A stretch of DNA of 54,457 nucleotides from Acidobacteriota bacterium (GCA_018269055.1 JAFDVI010000009.1:89046-143502); one strand, 5' to 3'; numbered from the stretch's first letter, positions 1-9,702 are shown. Translations and numbers: made by a program. Notes: generated from the sequence alone by a model not told the origin.

Positions 1-11
1 AAAATAGGAAA

Positions 12-24
12 GGGCTGAAAGCCC
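12..24. repeat. REP-like palindrome, inverted copy
   Basis: This is the 13-base palindrome GGGCTGAAAGCCC. Its reverse complement, GGGCTTTCAGCCC, lies just after the transposase gene at 823-835, and a near copy (GGGCCTTCAGCCC) lies before it at 193-205. The transposase is therefore framed by copies of the same short hairpin, with this outermost one in opposite orientation. That is the usual arrangement of REP sequences around a REP-associated tyrosine transposase. Confidence 0.6.
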
Positions 25-86
25 ACGCTAAATCAGAACAAACAACATTGGGACACTCTTTTTTCGACAGGATTTACAGGATTGTG

Positions 87-158
87 CAGGATTTTCAGAA
101 ACGCCAATTTCAACAAGGCTCCAATCAAGTTGGAATTCCGTTTATCCTGAAAATCCTG
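87..158. repeat. Inverted repeat in the left non-coding region
   Basis: CAGGATTTTCAG at 87-98 is repeated as its reverse complement CTGAAAATCCTG at 147-158. The 48-base interior includes a smaller CAAC/GTTG-type match. The surrounding AGGATTTACAGGAT wording looks like a dispersed intergenic repeat. No gene is visible in 1-359 apart from these repeats. Confidence 0.5.
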
Positions 159-192
159 TCTCAAAGTTTTTTGTTTTGATTTAGGTTGAATC

Positions 193-337
193 GGGCCTTC
201 AGCCCTACGGATATGTTCCGAATTCTAACTGGGGCGTTGCACCAGGCTGGAATGGCTTGCGCCGTTGGCGCACCATTCACGCCCGAACTCGGGGTTGCCC
301 AAAGCTGGAATGGGTTGCGCCGTTGGCGCACCATTCA
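193..337 (+). repeat. REP-like repeat block upstream of the transposase
   Basis: The block starts with GGGCCTTCAGCCC (193-205). It continues with a GGGGCGTTGC-CCAGGCTGG segment near 231-250. It then carries two direct copies of a 34-base unit at 246-279 and 304-337, which differ at one central base and share GCTGGAATGG followed by the hairpin TGCGCC-GTT-GGCGCA. The first two parts recur downstream of the gene at 823-890. Repeat copies on both sides of a REP-associated transposase suggest they are its substrates. Confidence 0.65.
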
Positions 338-359
338 TCTTGCGCAGAAAGGAAACGCT

Positions 360-812
360 ATGCCGCAATCATTGAGCCACGTCGTTATTCACGTCGTCTT
401 CAGCACCAAAGAACGTTATCCATTTCTCGACTCGGTCACGCGTCCCAAACTGCACGCTTATCTGGCAACGGTCGCGCGCAATGCCGGTTGTGAGGCATAT
501 CGCGTTGGCGGCATGGCCGATCACGTTCACCTTGCCATTCGGCTGTCGCGCACCATCACCATCGCGTCCTTGGTGGAAACGTTGAAAACGTCATCGTCGA
601 AATGGCTAAAAACACAATCCCCCGACCTCGCGGCTTTTTCGTGGCAACGAGGTTATGGATGTTTTTCCGTCAGCCCAGCGGATTTGGATGCGCTACGCGT
701 CTACATTGACAATCAGGAGAGCCACCATCAAGCGCGGACGTTTCAGGATGAGTTTCGGATGTTTCTGAAAAAATACGGCGTGGAATACGACGAAGCTTAC
801 GTTTGGGATTAA
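360..812 (+). CDS. IS200-like REP-associated tyrosine transposase
   Basis: This is a 150-residue single-strand DNA transposase of the Y1 (IS200/REP-associated) family. It carries the HUH metal-binding pair as D54-H-V-H57 followed by LAI. The likely nucleophile is Y115 in a VYIDNQ context that is followed by SHH. Length is normal for the family. A longer reading frame opens at 186 inside the repeats, but the ATG at 360 has an AAAGGAAA ribosome site and starts at the conserved region. The gene is intact and flanked by REP-like palindromes at 12-24, 193-337 and 823-910. These enzymes typically nick and move REP hairpins instead of acting as autonomous insertion sequences. The family assignment is firm; current activity is inferred. 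Confidence 0.88.
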   Translation: MPQSLSHVVIHVVFSTKERYPFLDSVTRPKLHAYLATVARNAGCEAYRVGGMADHVHLAIRLSRTITIASLVETLKTSSSKWLKTQSPDLAAFSWQRGYGCFSVSPADLDALRVYIDNQESHHQARTFQDEFRMFLKKYGVEYDEAYVWD

Positions 813-822
813 CTGATGGAAC

Positions 823-910
823 GGGCTTTCAGCCCTTGCTCATGTGTGGGATACGTTTCTGGGGCGTTGCCCCAGGCTGGGATGGAATGGGCCGTTAGCC
901 CAGTGATGCC
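823..910 (+). repeat. REP-like repeat block downstream of the transposase
   Basis: GGGCTTTCAGCCC (823-835) starts 11 bases after the transposase stop. GGGGCGTTGCCCCAGGCTGG with a following GGGC-CGTTA-GCCC hairpin comes at about 861-902. It matches the upstream block in order and spacing, though the last hairpin differs in sequence. It ends directly against a start-less restriction-modification gene fragment, which suggests the repeat/transposase unit or a linked deletion marks that junction. Confidence 0.6.
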
Positions 911-918
911 GACATTGA

Positions 919-1080
919 CTTTCCCCCCTCGCCACGCAGCAAGCCATCGTCGCCGAGATCGAAGCCGAGCAGTCCTTGGTCGCCGCCAACCGCGAACTGA
1001 TTGCCCGCTTCGAGCGAAAAATCCAGGCCACGCTCGCCCGCATCTGGGGCGAGGAAGAAGCTGATTCATTTAACCGCTAG
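919..1080 (+). pseudogene. C-terminal remnant of a type I restriction-modification gene
   Basis: An open frame of 53 codons lies between a stop at 916-918 and the TAG at 1078-1080, with no usable start codon. The peptide contains AIVAEIEAEQ, then VAANRELIARFE, then KIQATLARIWGEE. This is the coiled C-terminal tail common in type I DNA methylase (HsdM) subunits and also seen at the ends of specificity (HsdS) subunits. Everything upstream of the tail is missing and is replaced by REP-like repeats. I see no other type I gene in the window, so it is a decayed leftover. HsdM is slightly preferred over HsdS; the peptide alone does not settle it. Confidence 0.7.
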
Positions 1081-1560
1081 GGGGATGGCGCCTGGCTTTC
1101 CATCACCTGCAAAAACTCTACCGGCGCGATGATCTTCAAAAAGCGAAAGCGCTGCTGGAAAGCACGTCCTTCCTCTTTTTCCCACTTCATCAAATCCAGT
1201 AAATCAGGATCGCGGCTGATCAGGTAATCGGCTTCAACCTCAATGGCCAGATTCAGGAAGTTCATCATTGGGATCGCGCGGGTATTCAAACCATTGCTGC
1301 ACGTCGCGCACGTAAATGCCGCGGTAGCGCAGAAACGTGATGAGGCTTTCGACTTTTTCATCGGTGAGTTGAGGGTAACGGCTGCGCAGCTTGGAACGAG
1401 TGAGGACTTCGCGGGCTTCGCGCAACGTTTCGCGGCTGACAACAACATCAATCTCTCCGCGTCGGAAGTAAGATAAACACTTGCTCGCCGGGCCGAGATC
1501 GTTGAACAAGCTTTGCAGGAGTACGTTGGTGTCTACGACGACAACCAGTTTGTCAGGCAC
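1077..1560 (-). pseudogene. PIN-domain toxin, frameshifted
   Basis: Two adjacent minus-strand frames together make one PIN nuclease of about 160 residues. The first frame holds VVVVDTNVLLQS (first acidic residue) and runs to DPNDE. The second resumes with FLNLAIEVEADYLISRDPDLL and ends near 1077. The break is at about 1260, where a net 1- or 2-base change moves the family-conserved DPND-FLNLA stretch out of frame. The preferred start is the GTG at 1558-1560, overlapping the antitoxin stop; an ATG at 1594-1596 is also possible. PIN toxins are Mg-dependent RNases. The shift is either a true inactivation or a sequence error; an antitoxin gene that is intact is compatible with both. Confidence 0.75.
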
Positions 1561-1798
1561 GATGGCGCGCTCTGATTTCGGCGACGGCAGCGTCAATCTC
1601 GGCCTCTAGTTCCGCTTCCGTCGTTCCTTCCGATTTGATTTGTTCGCGTACATCGGCGAAAAGCTCCCACGGGTCGGCTAGCTCGACGCCCCGTTTCAGC
1701 AAATCCAGCGCGTAATCTTCAACGGCTTTTCCATTGGCCGATGCCTGCTGCAACACTAGCGGCTCAAGCTCGGCAGGAATCGTAATTGTGATGCTCAT
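1553..1798 (-). CDS. Antitoxin of the PIN toxin pair
   Basis: This 81-residue protein starts with an ITITIPAELEPLV stretch, like a ribbon-helix-helix or related DNA-binding N-terminus. A helical, acidic C-terminus follows, of the kind that wraps a toxin. The start ATG at 1796-1798 has a strong GGAGGT ribosome site. Its stop overlaps the candidate GTG start of the PIN gene by 8 bases, the usual antitoxin-first coupled order. It probably neutralises the nuclease and represses its own promoter. The exact antitoxin family is not recognised; function comes from size, order and the PIN partner. Confidence 0.7.
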   Translation of the reverse strand: MSITITIPAELEPLVLQQASANGKAVEDYALDLLKRGVELADPWELFADVREQIKSEGTTEAELEAEIDAAVAEIRARHRA

Positions 1799-1910
1799 CT
1801 GCTGTCACCTCCAACGGCAGGATACTGCGCGAAGCTGCGGCAGGGCAATGCAGTTGTGATAAACTCTCGCGCGTTGTACCGGCACACCAATCCAGACAAA
1901 GGACAGCATT

Positions 1911-2903
1911 ATGGAATTTGCAATTACCTTCAAACCCGATATGACTCCCACGCGCATCGTCAATTTGACGAAGCAGGCCGAGGCTGCCGGATTCAATTAT
2001 GGCTGGATGTTTGATTCGCACGTCTTGTGGCAAGACCCATTTCCGCTGATGACCTTGATGGCGACGAACACACAGAAAATGCGGATTGGCCCGTGTGTGA
2101 CCAATCCGGCGGTGCGCGATTGGACGGTGACAGCGAGTTTGTTCGCTACGCTCAACCGTATCTCCAGCGGGCGGATGGACATCGGCATCGGGCGCGGAGA
2201 TTCTTCACGGCGCGTGATGGGAAAACGGCCTACGACGTTGGCTGTGTTGGAAGAATGCGTCCAAACCATCCGCGATCTGTGCAGCGGCAAACAAATCAAC
2301 TACGAGGAAAAAGACATTCAGATGCCGTGGGCTGACGCCGGAGTTCCGCCGATCTGGATTGCCGGGTACGGGCCGAAGGCGCTACGTTGCGCAGGCAAAA
2401 TCGGCGATGGCGTGATCCTGCAATTCGCCGATCCTCACCTGATCAAATGGTGTTTGCAGTTTGTCCGCGAAGGCGCGGAAGAAGCCGGACGCGATTTCAG
2501 AAAGATCAAAGTGATGAGTGCCGCGCCCGTCTGGGTGTCAGACGATCTGGCCGTCGCACGTGACAAAGTCCGCTGGTTTCCGGCGCTGGTGTCCAACCAC
2601 GTCGTTGATTTGGTTTCCAAATACAAACCCGGAGAGTTGCCGCCGGAACTGACGGCGTACATCGCCGACCGCAAGGGCTACAACTATTTGCACCACGCCG
2701 AAGTCGGAAGCAGCAACGCTGAATTCGTGACGGATGAAGTCGTGGATCGGTTCTGTCTGGTCGGGAATGTTCAAGAACAGTTGCGACGCTTAAAAGAACT
2801 GGAAGAAGTCGGCGTGACGCAATTCAACATTTATCTGATGTGCGGCGACGAAGAGCAAACGGTTGAAGTGTATGGCCATGATGTGATTCCTGCTGCAAGC
2901 TAA
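1911..2903 (+). CDS. LLM-class flavin/F420-dependent oxidoreductase
   Basis: This 330-residue TIM-barrel protein of the bacterial luciferase-like superfamily transfers hydride to or from a small substrate using reduced FMN or F420. Family signs are the [14 protein letters not shown] segment near residue 31, the IGPCVTNP strand, the [14 protein letters not shown] glycine/arginine stretch that contacts cofactor phosphate, and [13 protein letters not shown] around residue 145. It resembles the F420-associated subgroup near TIGR03842, but F420 use cannot be proved from sequence. An AAGGA site precedes the ATG. It lies 29 bases ahead of the DUF4432 gene. The substrate is unknown. Confidence 0.85.
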   Translation: MEFAITFKPDMTPTRIVNLTKQAEAAGFNYGWMFDSHVLWQDPFPLMTLMATNTQKMRIGPCVTNPAVRDWTVTASLFATLNRISSGRMDIGIGRGDSSRRVMGKRPTTLAVLEECVQTIRDLCSGKQINYEEKDIQMPWADAGVPPIWIAGYGPKALRCAGKIGDGVILQFADPHLIKWCLQFVREGAEEAGRDFRKIKVMSAAPVWVSDDLAVARDKVRWFPALVSNHVVDLVSKYKPGELPPELTAYIADRKGYNYLHHAEVGSSNAEFVTDEVVDRFCLVGNVQEQLRRLKELEEVGVTQFNIYLMCGDEEQTVEVYGHDVIPAAS

Positions 2904-2932
2904 TCTCACAGATTTTTAGCCCCTCAATTTCT

Positions 2933-4201
2933 ATGTTGAACAAAGCCGAATTTCGCTGGCCAATTTATTTTCTGTTGATCGTCGCTACTGCTTCAGTTTT
3001 GGTGGTTGCCATGCCCGACAACTCATTTCGCAAAATGCTGACCAGCGTTGCGCAAAACCTTCGCACCGAAACCTGGCAGATCACTAATCGCGAATTGGAT
3101 TTGAAAACCAAAGTTTCGTGGTCGGTCAAAAAGCTCACCTTGCACGGCGGCAAGCAGGAAGGCGTGGATGCGATTATCGTCAACAACGGCAAGCTGGAAT
3201 TCACCGTCATTCCTACGCGCGGGATGAATGTGCTGGAAGTCAAGATGGGAGACATTCGGTTGGGGTGGAATTCGCCGGTCAAGGAAGTCGTTCATCCGCA
3301 ATTCATCAATTTGCAAAGCCGCGGCGGTTTGGGGTGGCTGGAAGGGTTCAACGAATGGATGGTGCGGTGTGGTTTGGAATGGGCCGGGCATCCGGGCAAA
3401 GACAAATTCATCAACAATACCGGTGACGAAGCAGAAATGGATTTGACGCTGCACGGCAAGATCGGCAACACGCCCGCTTCAGAAGTCGAAGTCGTCATTG
3501 ATCGCGGGCCAATGCCGCGCATTCGCATTCGTGGCCGCGTAGATGAACGAATGTTTTACGGTCCAAAGCTGCAACTGTGGACGGAAATTTCGACCGAACC
3601 CGGCGCAGACACCTTTCGCATCGAAGACGAAGTGACGAATTTCGGGGCGTATGACCAGGAATTTCAGGTGATTTACCACTGCAATTACAGCGCGCCGCTG
3701 CTGGAAGATGGCAGTCGCTTTATCGCCGCCGCCAAAGAAGTTCGCCCGTTCAACGCGCACGCGGCGAAAAGTTTGTCGAGTTATGGCGAATACGTCTCGC
3801 CAACCAAAGGCTTCATCGAACAGGTCTATGGCATCATTCCCTTTGCCGACGACAAGAACCGCACGACTGTGATGTTGCGAAACGCGGCGGGCGATAAAGC
3901 CGTCTCGATGCAGTATTCCGTGGATCAATTGCCGTACTTCACATTGTGGAAAAACACGACGGCGGTCGAAGAAGGATATGTCACGGGTCTAGAGCCGGGC
4001 ACTGGTTTCCCGGCGAATCGCAGCATCGAACGCCAAGCCGGGCGCGTGCCGAAGCTCAAGCCAAATGAAGCGCGCAAATTTGCGATTGAGGTTGGCATTT
4101 ACTCAGGTAAGCAAGGTGTTGAACAAGCAGCAGCCGCAATTTCCAAACTGCTGGCCGGTCGTCAGACGAAACTCAATCCACAAACTATCAAGCCGGAATA
4201 G
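2933..4201 (+). CDS. DUF4432 family protein (aldose-epimerase-like fold)
   Basis: This 422-residue protein has one N-terminal hydrophobic segment (about residues 10-26), so it is probably a membrane-anchored or exported carbohydrate-binding protein. The DUF4432 family has the galactose mutarotase-like beta-sandwich. Seen here are the family stretches [14 protein letters not shown] (about 88-101), the [12 protein letters not shown] segment and [11 protein letters not shown] near residue 355. No Shine-Dalgarno site is obvious. The gene follows the LLM oxidoreductase closely and may be cotranscribed with it. A sugar-related role is a family-level inference; no reaction is assigned. Confidence 0.8.
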   Translation: MLNKAEFRWPIYFLLIVATASVLVVAMPDNSFRKMLTSVAQNLRTETWQITNRELDLKTKVSWSVKKLTLHGGKQEGVDAIIVNNGKLEFTVIPTRGMNVLEVKMGDIRLGWNSPVKEVVHPQFINLQSRGGLGWLEGFNEWMVRCGLEWAGHPGKDKFINNTGDEAEMDLTLHGKIGNTPASEVEVVIDRGPMPRIRIRGRVDERMFYGPKLQLWTEISTEPGADTFRIEDEVTNFGAYDQEFQVIYHCNYSAPLLEDGSRFIAAAKEVRPFNAHAAKSLSSYGEYVSPTKGFIEQVYGIIPFADDKNRTTVMLRNAAGDKAVSMQYSVDQLPYFTLWKNTTAVEEGYVTGLEPGTGFPANRSIERQAGRVPKLKPNEARKFAIEVGIYSGKQGVEQAAAAISKLLAGRQTKLNPQTIKPE

Positions 4202-4285
4202 TTGTTGCCGAATGGAAGCTGTACATCTGTTTGTCAGTGGCGGTAAGATCAATCCGAAATTGACAGAATTTGGGGAAAGTAGGAA

Positions 4286-4627
4286 ATGATTGCTGCTTCG
4301 ACTGCTACTGAAACTGTTTTGCGCCAGGATGAAGGCGGAGTTTTTCGCATTGGCGATAGTCGTGTCTCGCTTGATTCGGTTGTTTATGCGTTTAACGAAG
4401 GCGCCAGCCCTGAAGAAATTGTTTGGCGTTTTCCTACGTTGGATTTGGTGCAGGTTTATTCTGTCATCAACTACTACCTTCATCACCAGGAGGGAGTTGA
4501 CGCTTATTTGCAGACTCGCCGACAACAACGTGCTCAGTTGAAAAAAGAGATTGAAAGCCGCTTCAGCCCTCAAGGCATACGCGAACGATTGCTGGCACGT
4601 AAAGTTGATCAACCCGACAAACAATGA
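4286..4627 (+). CDS. DUF433 domain antitoxin-like protein
   Basis: This 113-residue protein has the DUF433 pattern: a short N-terminal strand, then SRVSLDSVVYAFNEGASPEEIVWRFPTL, a helix-turn-helix-like module found in antitoxins. A basic, helical C-terminal tail of about 50 residues follows. It overlaps the next gene by 4 bases (ATGA at 4624-4627), so the two are probably translated together. DUF433 genes commonly sit directly before DUF5615 PIN-like genes, as here. The antitoxin role is inferred from that pairing. Confidence 0.8.
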   Translation: MIAASTATETVLRQDEGGVFRIGDSRVSLDSVVYAFNEGASPEEIVWRFPTLDLVQVYSVINYYLHHQEGVDAYLQTRRQQRAQLKKEIESRFSPQGIRERLLARKVDQPDKQ

Positions 4628-5007
4628 TTCGCCTACTGGCAGACGAAGATTTCGATGGTCGAATTTTGCGCGGCTTAACACGTCGTGTGCCGAACATTGA
4701 CATTGTTCGCGTCCAGGATGCCGGATTGCAGTCGGCACACGATAGGGAAATTCTGGAATGGGCTGCGCGAGAAAACAGGGTTGTTATAACTCACGACGTA
4801 ACAACGATGTCAGCTTTTGCTTACGAACGCATTACGACTAACCAGCCAATGCCAGGTATTTTTGAAGTCCCACAGGATTTGACCATTGGCATTGCCATAG
4901 AAGAGTTGGTGATATTGGCCGAATGCAGTTTTGAAGGAGAGTGGGAGAGCCAAGTTCGTTTCATACCCCCTGTAGCACAAGGAGAGATAGGTGTCCGAAG
5001 AAAATAA
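4624..5007 (+). CDS. DUF5615 PIN-like protein (putative toxin)
   Basis: This 127-residue protein opens with IRLLADEDFDGRI, giving the early acidic pair of the PIN/Mut7-C-like fold. It then has VQDAGLQSAHDREILEWA and VVITHDVTTM, which hold the remaining acidic residues of the presumed metal site. The family is proposed to contain RNases, generally paired with DUF433. It is coupled to the upstream DUF433 gene by a 4-base overlap, and its last 17 bases overlap the start of the SCP2-like gene. All expected acidic positions are present, so it looks intact, unlike the PIN gene at 1077-1560. Confidence 0.8.
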   Translation: MIRLLADEDFDGRILRGLTRRVPNIDIVRVQDAGLQSAHDREILEWAARENRVVITHDVTTMSAFAYERITTNQPMPGIFEVPQDLTIGIAIEELVILAECSFEGEWESQVRFIPPVAQGEIGVRRK

Positions 5008-5311
5008 AGATTTCACCGTTGACCAATTTGCCGCCGGAGTCCGTCATAAGCTGGGCGAAAATTCCGGCCTCGATGCGACGATCAAGTTTGTGTTTGAATG
5101 CGGCAAGATTGTGTTTGTAGATGCCAAATCGTCGCCAAATTCAGTTCATCACAACGACGATGAGGCGGATGTAACGTTGCGGCTGGCAATTGAAACGGTC
5201 AACCAGCTTTATCGCGGGGAGTTAAAACCGGTGATGGCGGTGATGTCCGGCAAGATCAAAATCGAAGGCAATGCGATGGTGGCAATGAAGCTGGGGCAGA
5301 TTTTCGGCTAA
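4991..5311 (+). CDS. SCP2-like sterol-binding domain protein
   Basis: This 106-residue protein matches the single-domain SCP2 (sterol carrier protein 2) fold. The pattern ADVTLRLAIETVNQLYRGELKP followed by AVMSGKIKIEGNAMVAMKLGQIF is the typical C-terminal half. Such proteins bind lipids or other hydrophobic ligands in the cytoplasm. The start is GTG at 4991, chosen for the AAGGAGAGATAG ribosome site just before it. The start overlaps the end of the DUF5615 gene, so expression is probably coupled to the toxin-like pair even though the function looks unrelated. A 20-base inverted repeat follows the stop. Confidence 0.82.
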   Translation: MSEENKDFTVDQFAAGVRHKLGENSGLDATIKFVFECGKIVFVDAKSSPNSVHHNDDEADVTLRLAIETVNQLYRGELKPVMAVMSGKIKIEGNAMVAMKLGQIFG

Positions 5312-5327
5312 AAACTCTTCCACCAAA

Positions 5328-5379
5328 TCACACGAAGAAACACGAAGCTCTGAATTCTTCTTCGTGTTTCTTCGTGTGA
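5328..5379. terminator. Perfect 20-bp hairpin between convergent genes
   Basis: The arm at 5328-5347 (TCACACGAAGAAACACGAAG) is perfectly repeated in inverse at 5360-5379, with a 12-base loop. It lies between the SCP2-like gene ending at 5311 and the M2 peptidase ending at 5387 on the other strand, so it could stop transcription from both sides. There is no long T-run, so a dispersed palindromic repeat is also possible. Confidence 0.6.
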
Positions 5380-5386
5380 GAGAAAG

Positions 5387-7234
<1,848 letters not shown>

Positions 7235-7336
7235 TGGCATCTCCCTCAAAAAATTGTTAAAGGCGTTTTGACCTAAAGGCTTCGTCAGGTCACAATGCGC
7301 CCAGCGATTTACCAATCGCCTCAGACGACACAGCTT

Positions 7337-7567
7337 ATGTACTCAAGTAACAAAAGAGAATTACTCACCGGGTTACAGTATTTATTGATCGGCATTATCG
7401 CTGAAAGTTGCGTCATGCTGTGGTTTGATCGGCGTCCTCCTGTTCAACGAATCGCCATTTGGGCTGCGATTGTCAGCGTGCTCGGCATCGTTCGATTCGT
7501 AATTCTGGCGTTTTCGGAATGGACGCGAAAAAACGACTGGCAAAATGTTTCCCGTCGGAATTGGTAA
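7337..7567 (+). CDS. Small two-helix membrane protein
   Basis: A possible 76-residue protein starts with MYSSNKRELL. It has two hydrophobic segments, about residues 11-31 and 42-61, separated by a charged RRPPVQR turn, and a basic tail. It is divergent from the M2 peptidase gene and converges on the SDR gene, ending 3 bases before the SDR stop. An upstream in-frame start at 7295 also exists. There is no recognised family. The clean pattern of two membrane helices and a charged loop favours a real gene, but the evidence is modest. Confidence 0.45.
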   Translation: MYSSNKRELLTGLQYLLIGIIAESCVMLWFDRRPPVQRIAIWAAIVSVLGIVRFVILAFSEWTRKNDWQNVSRRNW

Positions 7568-7570
7568 CCG

Positions 7571-8335
7571 TCAAACCATCAATTGCCCGCCATTGATTTC
7601 GATCATTTCGCCTTGAATATAAGCCGCCGCATCAGACGCTAAAAACGCGATGACACGCCCGCATTCTTCCGAAGTTCCAGTTCTTCCCATCGGAATCGCG
7701 CCGACAAACTGTTTGATCATTTCCGGCGTAGACATCCGTTCGTGGAAGGGTGTGTCAATCACACCCGGAGCCACCGCGTTGACCCGAATCCCATGCGGAG
7801 AGAGTTCTTTCGCCAGCGCCTTGGTCAAACAGTGAACGCCGGCTTTGGCCATGGCATACACGCCCGCGCCTGGACCTCCGCCATTGTGACCAGCAATGGA
7901 ACCCACATTGATGATTGCGCCGCGTTTTCGGGCAATCATTTCCGGTATCACGGTTTGTGAGCACAGCAACACGCTTTTCAGATTCAAATCCATCACGCGA
8001 TTCCACAACTCTTCACTAAATTCCTGCAAAGAACATCGCTGGATTAAATCGCCAGCGTTGTTGACCAAAATGTCAACCGCTCCAAGCTGAGTTCGCGCAG
8101 TTTCAGTTAATGCCACGGCTCCGGTTTTGGTGGAAACGTCTGCCTGGATAATGACGGCTCGACCGCCAACGGTTTCAACCATTCGCCTGGTTTCCTCCGC
8201 TCCTGCAAGGTTTTTTTGGTAATTGAGAGCTACTGTCGCGCCGCATTCTGCCAATGCCACGGCTGCCCAACGGCCAATGCCCGTACTGGCTCCGGTGACA
8301 AGCGCAATTCGCCCGGTCATGTCCTGTTTGTTCAT
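7571..8335 (-). CDS. SDR family oxidoreductase (FabG-like)
   Basis: This 254-residue classical short-chain dehydrogenase has a Rossmann glycine motif TGASTGIG (14-21), NNAG (92-95) and a catalytic triad S146, Y160, K164 in the YxMAK context. The C-terminus ends IEINGGQLMV, as in FabG-like reductases. The N-terminal motif with T/R-type residues is compatible with NADP, but cofactor and substrate cannot be settled. GGAG lies about 11 bases before the ATG. It is preceded on its own strand by the 515-base repeat region at 8336-8850. Confidence 0.88.
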   Translation of the reverse strand: MNKQDMTGRIALVTGASTGIGRWAAVALAECGATVALNYQKNLAGAEETRRMVETVGGRAVIIQADVSTKTGAVALTETARTQLGAVDILVNNAGDLIQRCSLQEFSEELWNRVMDLNLKSVLLCSQTVIPEMIARKRGAIINVGSIAGHNGGGPGAGVYAMAKAGVHCLTKALAKELSPHGIRVNAVAPGVIDTPFHERMSTPEMIKQFVGAIPMGRTGTSEECGRVIAFLASDAAAYIQGEMIEINGGQLMV

Positions 8336-8410
8336 ATCTGTTGATTCTCCGAAATCAGTGGGGAAATAGAGTAAGCAAATAGATTTTGTTCGCCGCGTTG
8401 AATTTTGTAA

Positions 8411-8596
8411 ACCGCAGAAAAGGAGAAAGGCTCAAAGTGCCTCACTCACTTTGAGCCTTTAGATGCGATATCTTAATAAGAAATGTTGATGATCGGTACT
8501 AGCAGGCTGACCACTTGTTAAATATCCTCACTATATTCAACGCGTATCAATCATCGCTCGTGGTGGGCTACACGCCCAAGCTCCGATAAGGTTCCC
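8411..8596. repeat. 186-bp duplicated intergenic element, copy 1
   Basis: This segment matches 8640-8825 at 181 of 186 positions with no gaps. It contains a 13-bp perfect hairpin, AAGGCTCAAAGTG / CACTTTGAGCCTT, with a 7-base loop (8428-8460). It also contains a smaller TGGGC/GCCCA hairpin near 8565. Read on the minus strand, the large hairpin is followed by CTCCTTTT, so each copy could be a short transcript ending in a terminator. It contains no convincing open frame. Confidence 0.85.
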
Positions 8597-8639
8597 AAAG
8601 TTTTTGAGGGATCGAATGTTTTCTCACAGGAAACATGTG

Positions 8640-8825
8640 ACCGCAGAAAAGGAGAAAGGCTCAAAGTGCCTCACTCACTTTGAGCCTTTAGATGCGATAT
8701 CTTAATAAGAAATGTTGATGATCAGTACTAGCAGGCTGACTACTTGTTAAATATCCTCACTATATTTAACGCGTATCAATCATCGTTCGTGGTGGGCTAA
8801 ACGCCCAAGCTCCGATAAGGTTCCC
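8640..8825. repeat. 186-bp duplicated intergenic element, copy 2
   Basis: This is the second copy of the element at 8411-8596, offset by 229 bases with a unique 43-base spacer. The five differences are all substitutions. None falls in the 13-bp stem, and one changes the loop of the small GGGC/GCCC hairpin. That is the pattern expected if the stems matter. The whole gap 8336-8850 holds these two copies and nothing else I can recognise. Confidence 0.85.
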
Positions 8826-8850
8826 GGAAGTTTGAAAATTTTTCAGATTT

Positions 8851-9702
8851 TCAATTTATCCAGCGAACTTGGCTGTTGGCAGCAGATAATCGCCGAACCG
8901 CGCGTTGCCTCATTTTAGGGTCGGGATCCTTTTGAGCGATGTTCAGCAGTTTGTCTGCCGCCCGGCGTTCCGTCGAACGAGACAGCCCGGAAATAATTTC
9001 ATCCTTTACGGCGTCGTTTTTCACGGTATCGTATAGTGAAATCAGTGCTTCGGCGCCTTCCAGGGTTTTGAATCTGGACAAATTGGCAACCGCCGACCGC
9101 TGCAATTCTTGTGTGGATTCCTGGATTGCAAACTCCTTTAACAAAGAAATCGCTCGTGAACTGTCATGACTGCCAATAGCTCTCATGGCTCCCCGAGCCA
9201 GTTCCTTACTGTCTTTATCGTCCTGTTGACCTTGTTTTGCCAATGAGGACAGGTAAGCAAGACTTTGATTTGTATCCGCATTTCCCAGCCAGTACACCAT
9301 CCGGTCTTCAAAGACAAAATCTTCTTTCAAGCTTAAAGTCTTGACACGCGTGACTTTAGCGGTCGAGCCGCTGGCATCGGTCAGCAGAAAAATTGCCGCT
9401 TGCGATGGATCGTCTTTGCGTTCCAGTTTGATGCCGTCATCGTAATAAATCGTTCCGGCAAAAGGGCCGATGTAAGACCCTTCGCGGGCGGAAAAATGAT
9501 AGGCCAGCCAAACGGAATCGCCCTGGCCTGAGGATTTGAACTGCCGGAACGCGCGTTCGACCCGATCCGTCAAATTCCCGCCATCTACGTTTACAAAATC
9601 GGCTTTGGTGTACGTGCGCTTGGGTTTTTCCTGTGCAAACGTAGCCGCGAAGCTCAGCAAAAACGCAATCGTCGCGAAAATCAGAATAGTTTTGCGAGAC
9701 AT
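8851..9702 (-). CDS. Secreted HEAT-repeat protein
   Basis: This 283-residue protein has an N-terminal signal peptide (hydrophobic residues about 5-22 then AQEKP). It has a unique domain to about residue 150, then several PBS/HEAT-like helical repeats to the C-terminus. The repeat wording (ALISLYDTVKNDAVKDEII, then IAQKDPDPKMRQRAVRRL) is closely similar to the repeats in the M56 protein encoded just upstream. The gene is the third of the blaI-like operon, 105 bases after the M56 gene. It may act in the periplasm as a partner or competitor for the M56 sensor's HEAT domain; that role is inferred. Confidence 0.8.
   Translation of the reverse strand: MSRKTILIFATIAFLLSFAATFAQEKPKRTYTKADFVNVDGGNLTDRVERAFRQFKSSGQGDSVWLAYHFSAREGSYIGPFAGTIYYDDGIKLERKDDPSQAAIFLLTDASGSTAKVTRVKTLSLKEDFVFEDRMVYWLGNADTNQSLAYLSSLAKQGQQDDKDSKELARGAMRAIGSHDSSRAISLLKEFAIQESTQELQRSAVANLSRFKTLEGAEALISLYDTVKNDAVKDEIISGLSRSTERRAADKLLNIAQKDPDPKMRQRAVRRLSAANSQVRWIN

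Noticed and set aside
809..1069. Short open frames on both strands over 809-1069
   Set aside because: They cross the repeat block and the restriction-modification remnant; only the 919-1080 frame gives a recognisable peptide.
3479..3928. A minus-strand frame inside the DUF4432 gene
   Set aside because: It is fully covered by a well-supported plus-strand gene and has no domain or ribosome site.
8411..8825. A CRISPR-like array
   Set aside because: There are only two copies, each 186 bases, with one spacer and no cas gene nearby.
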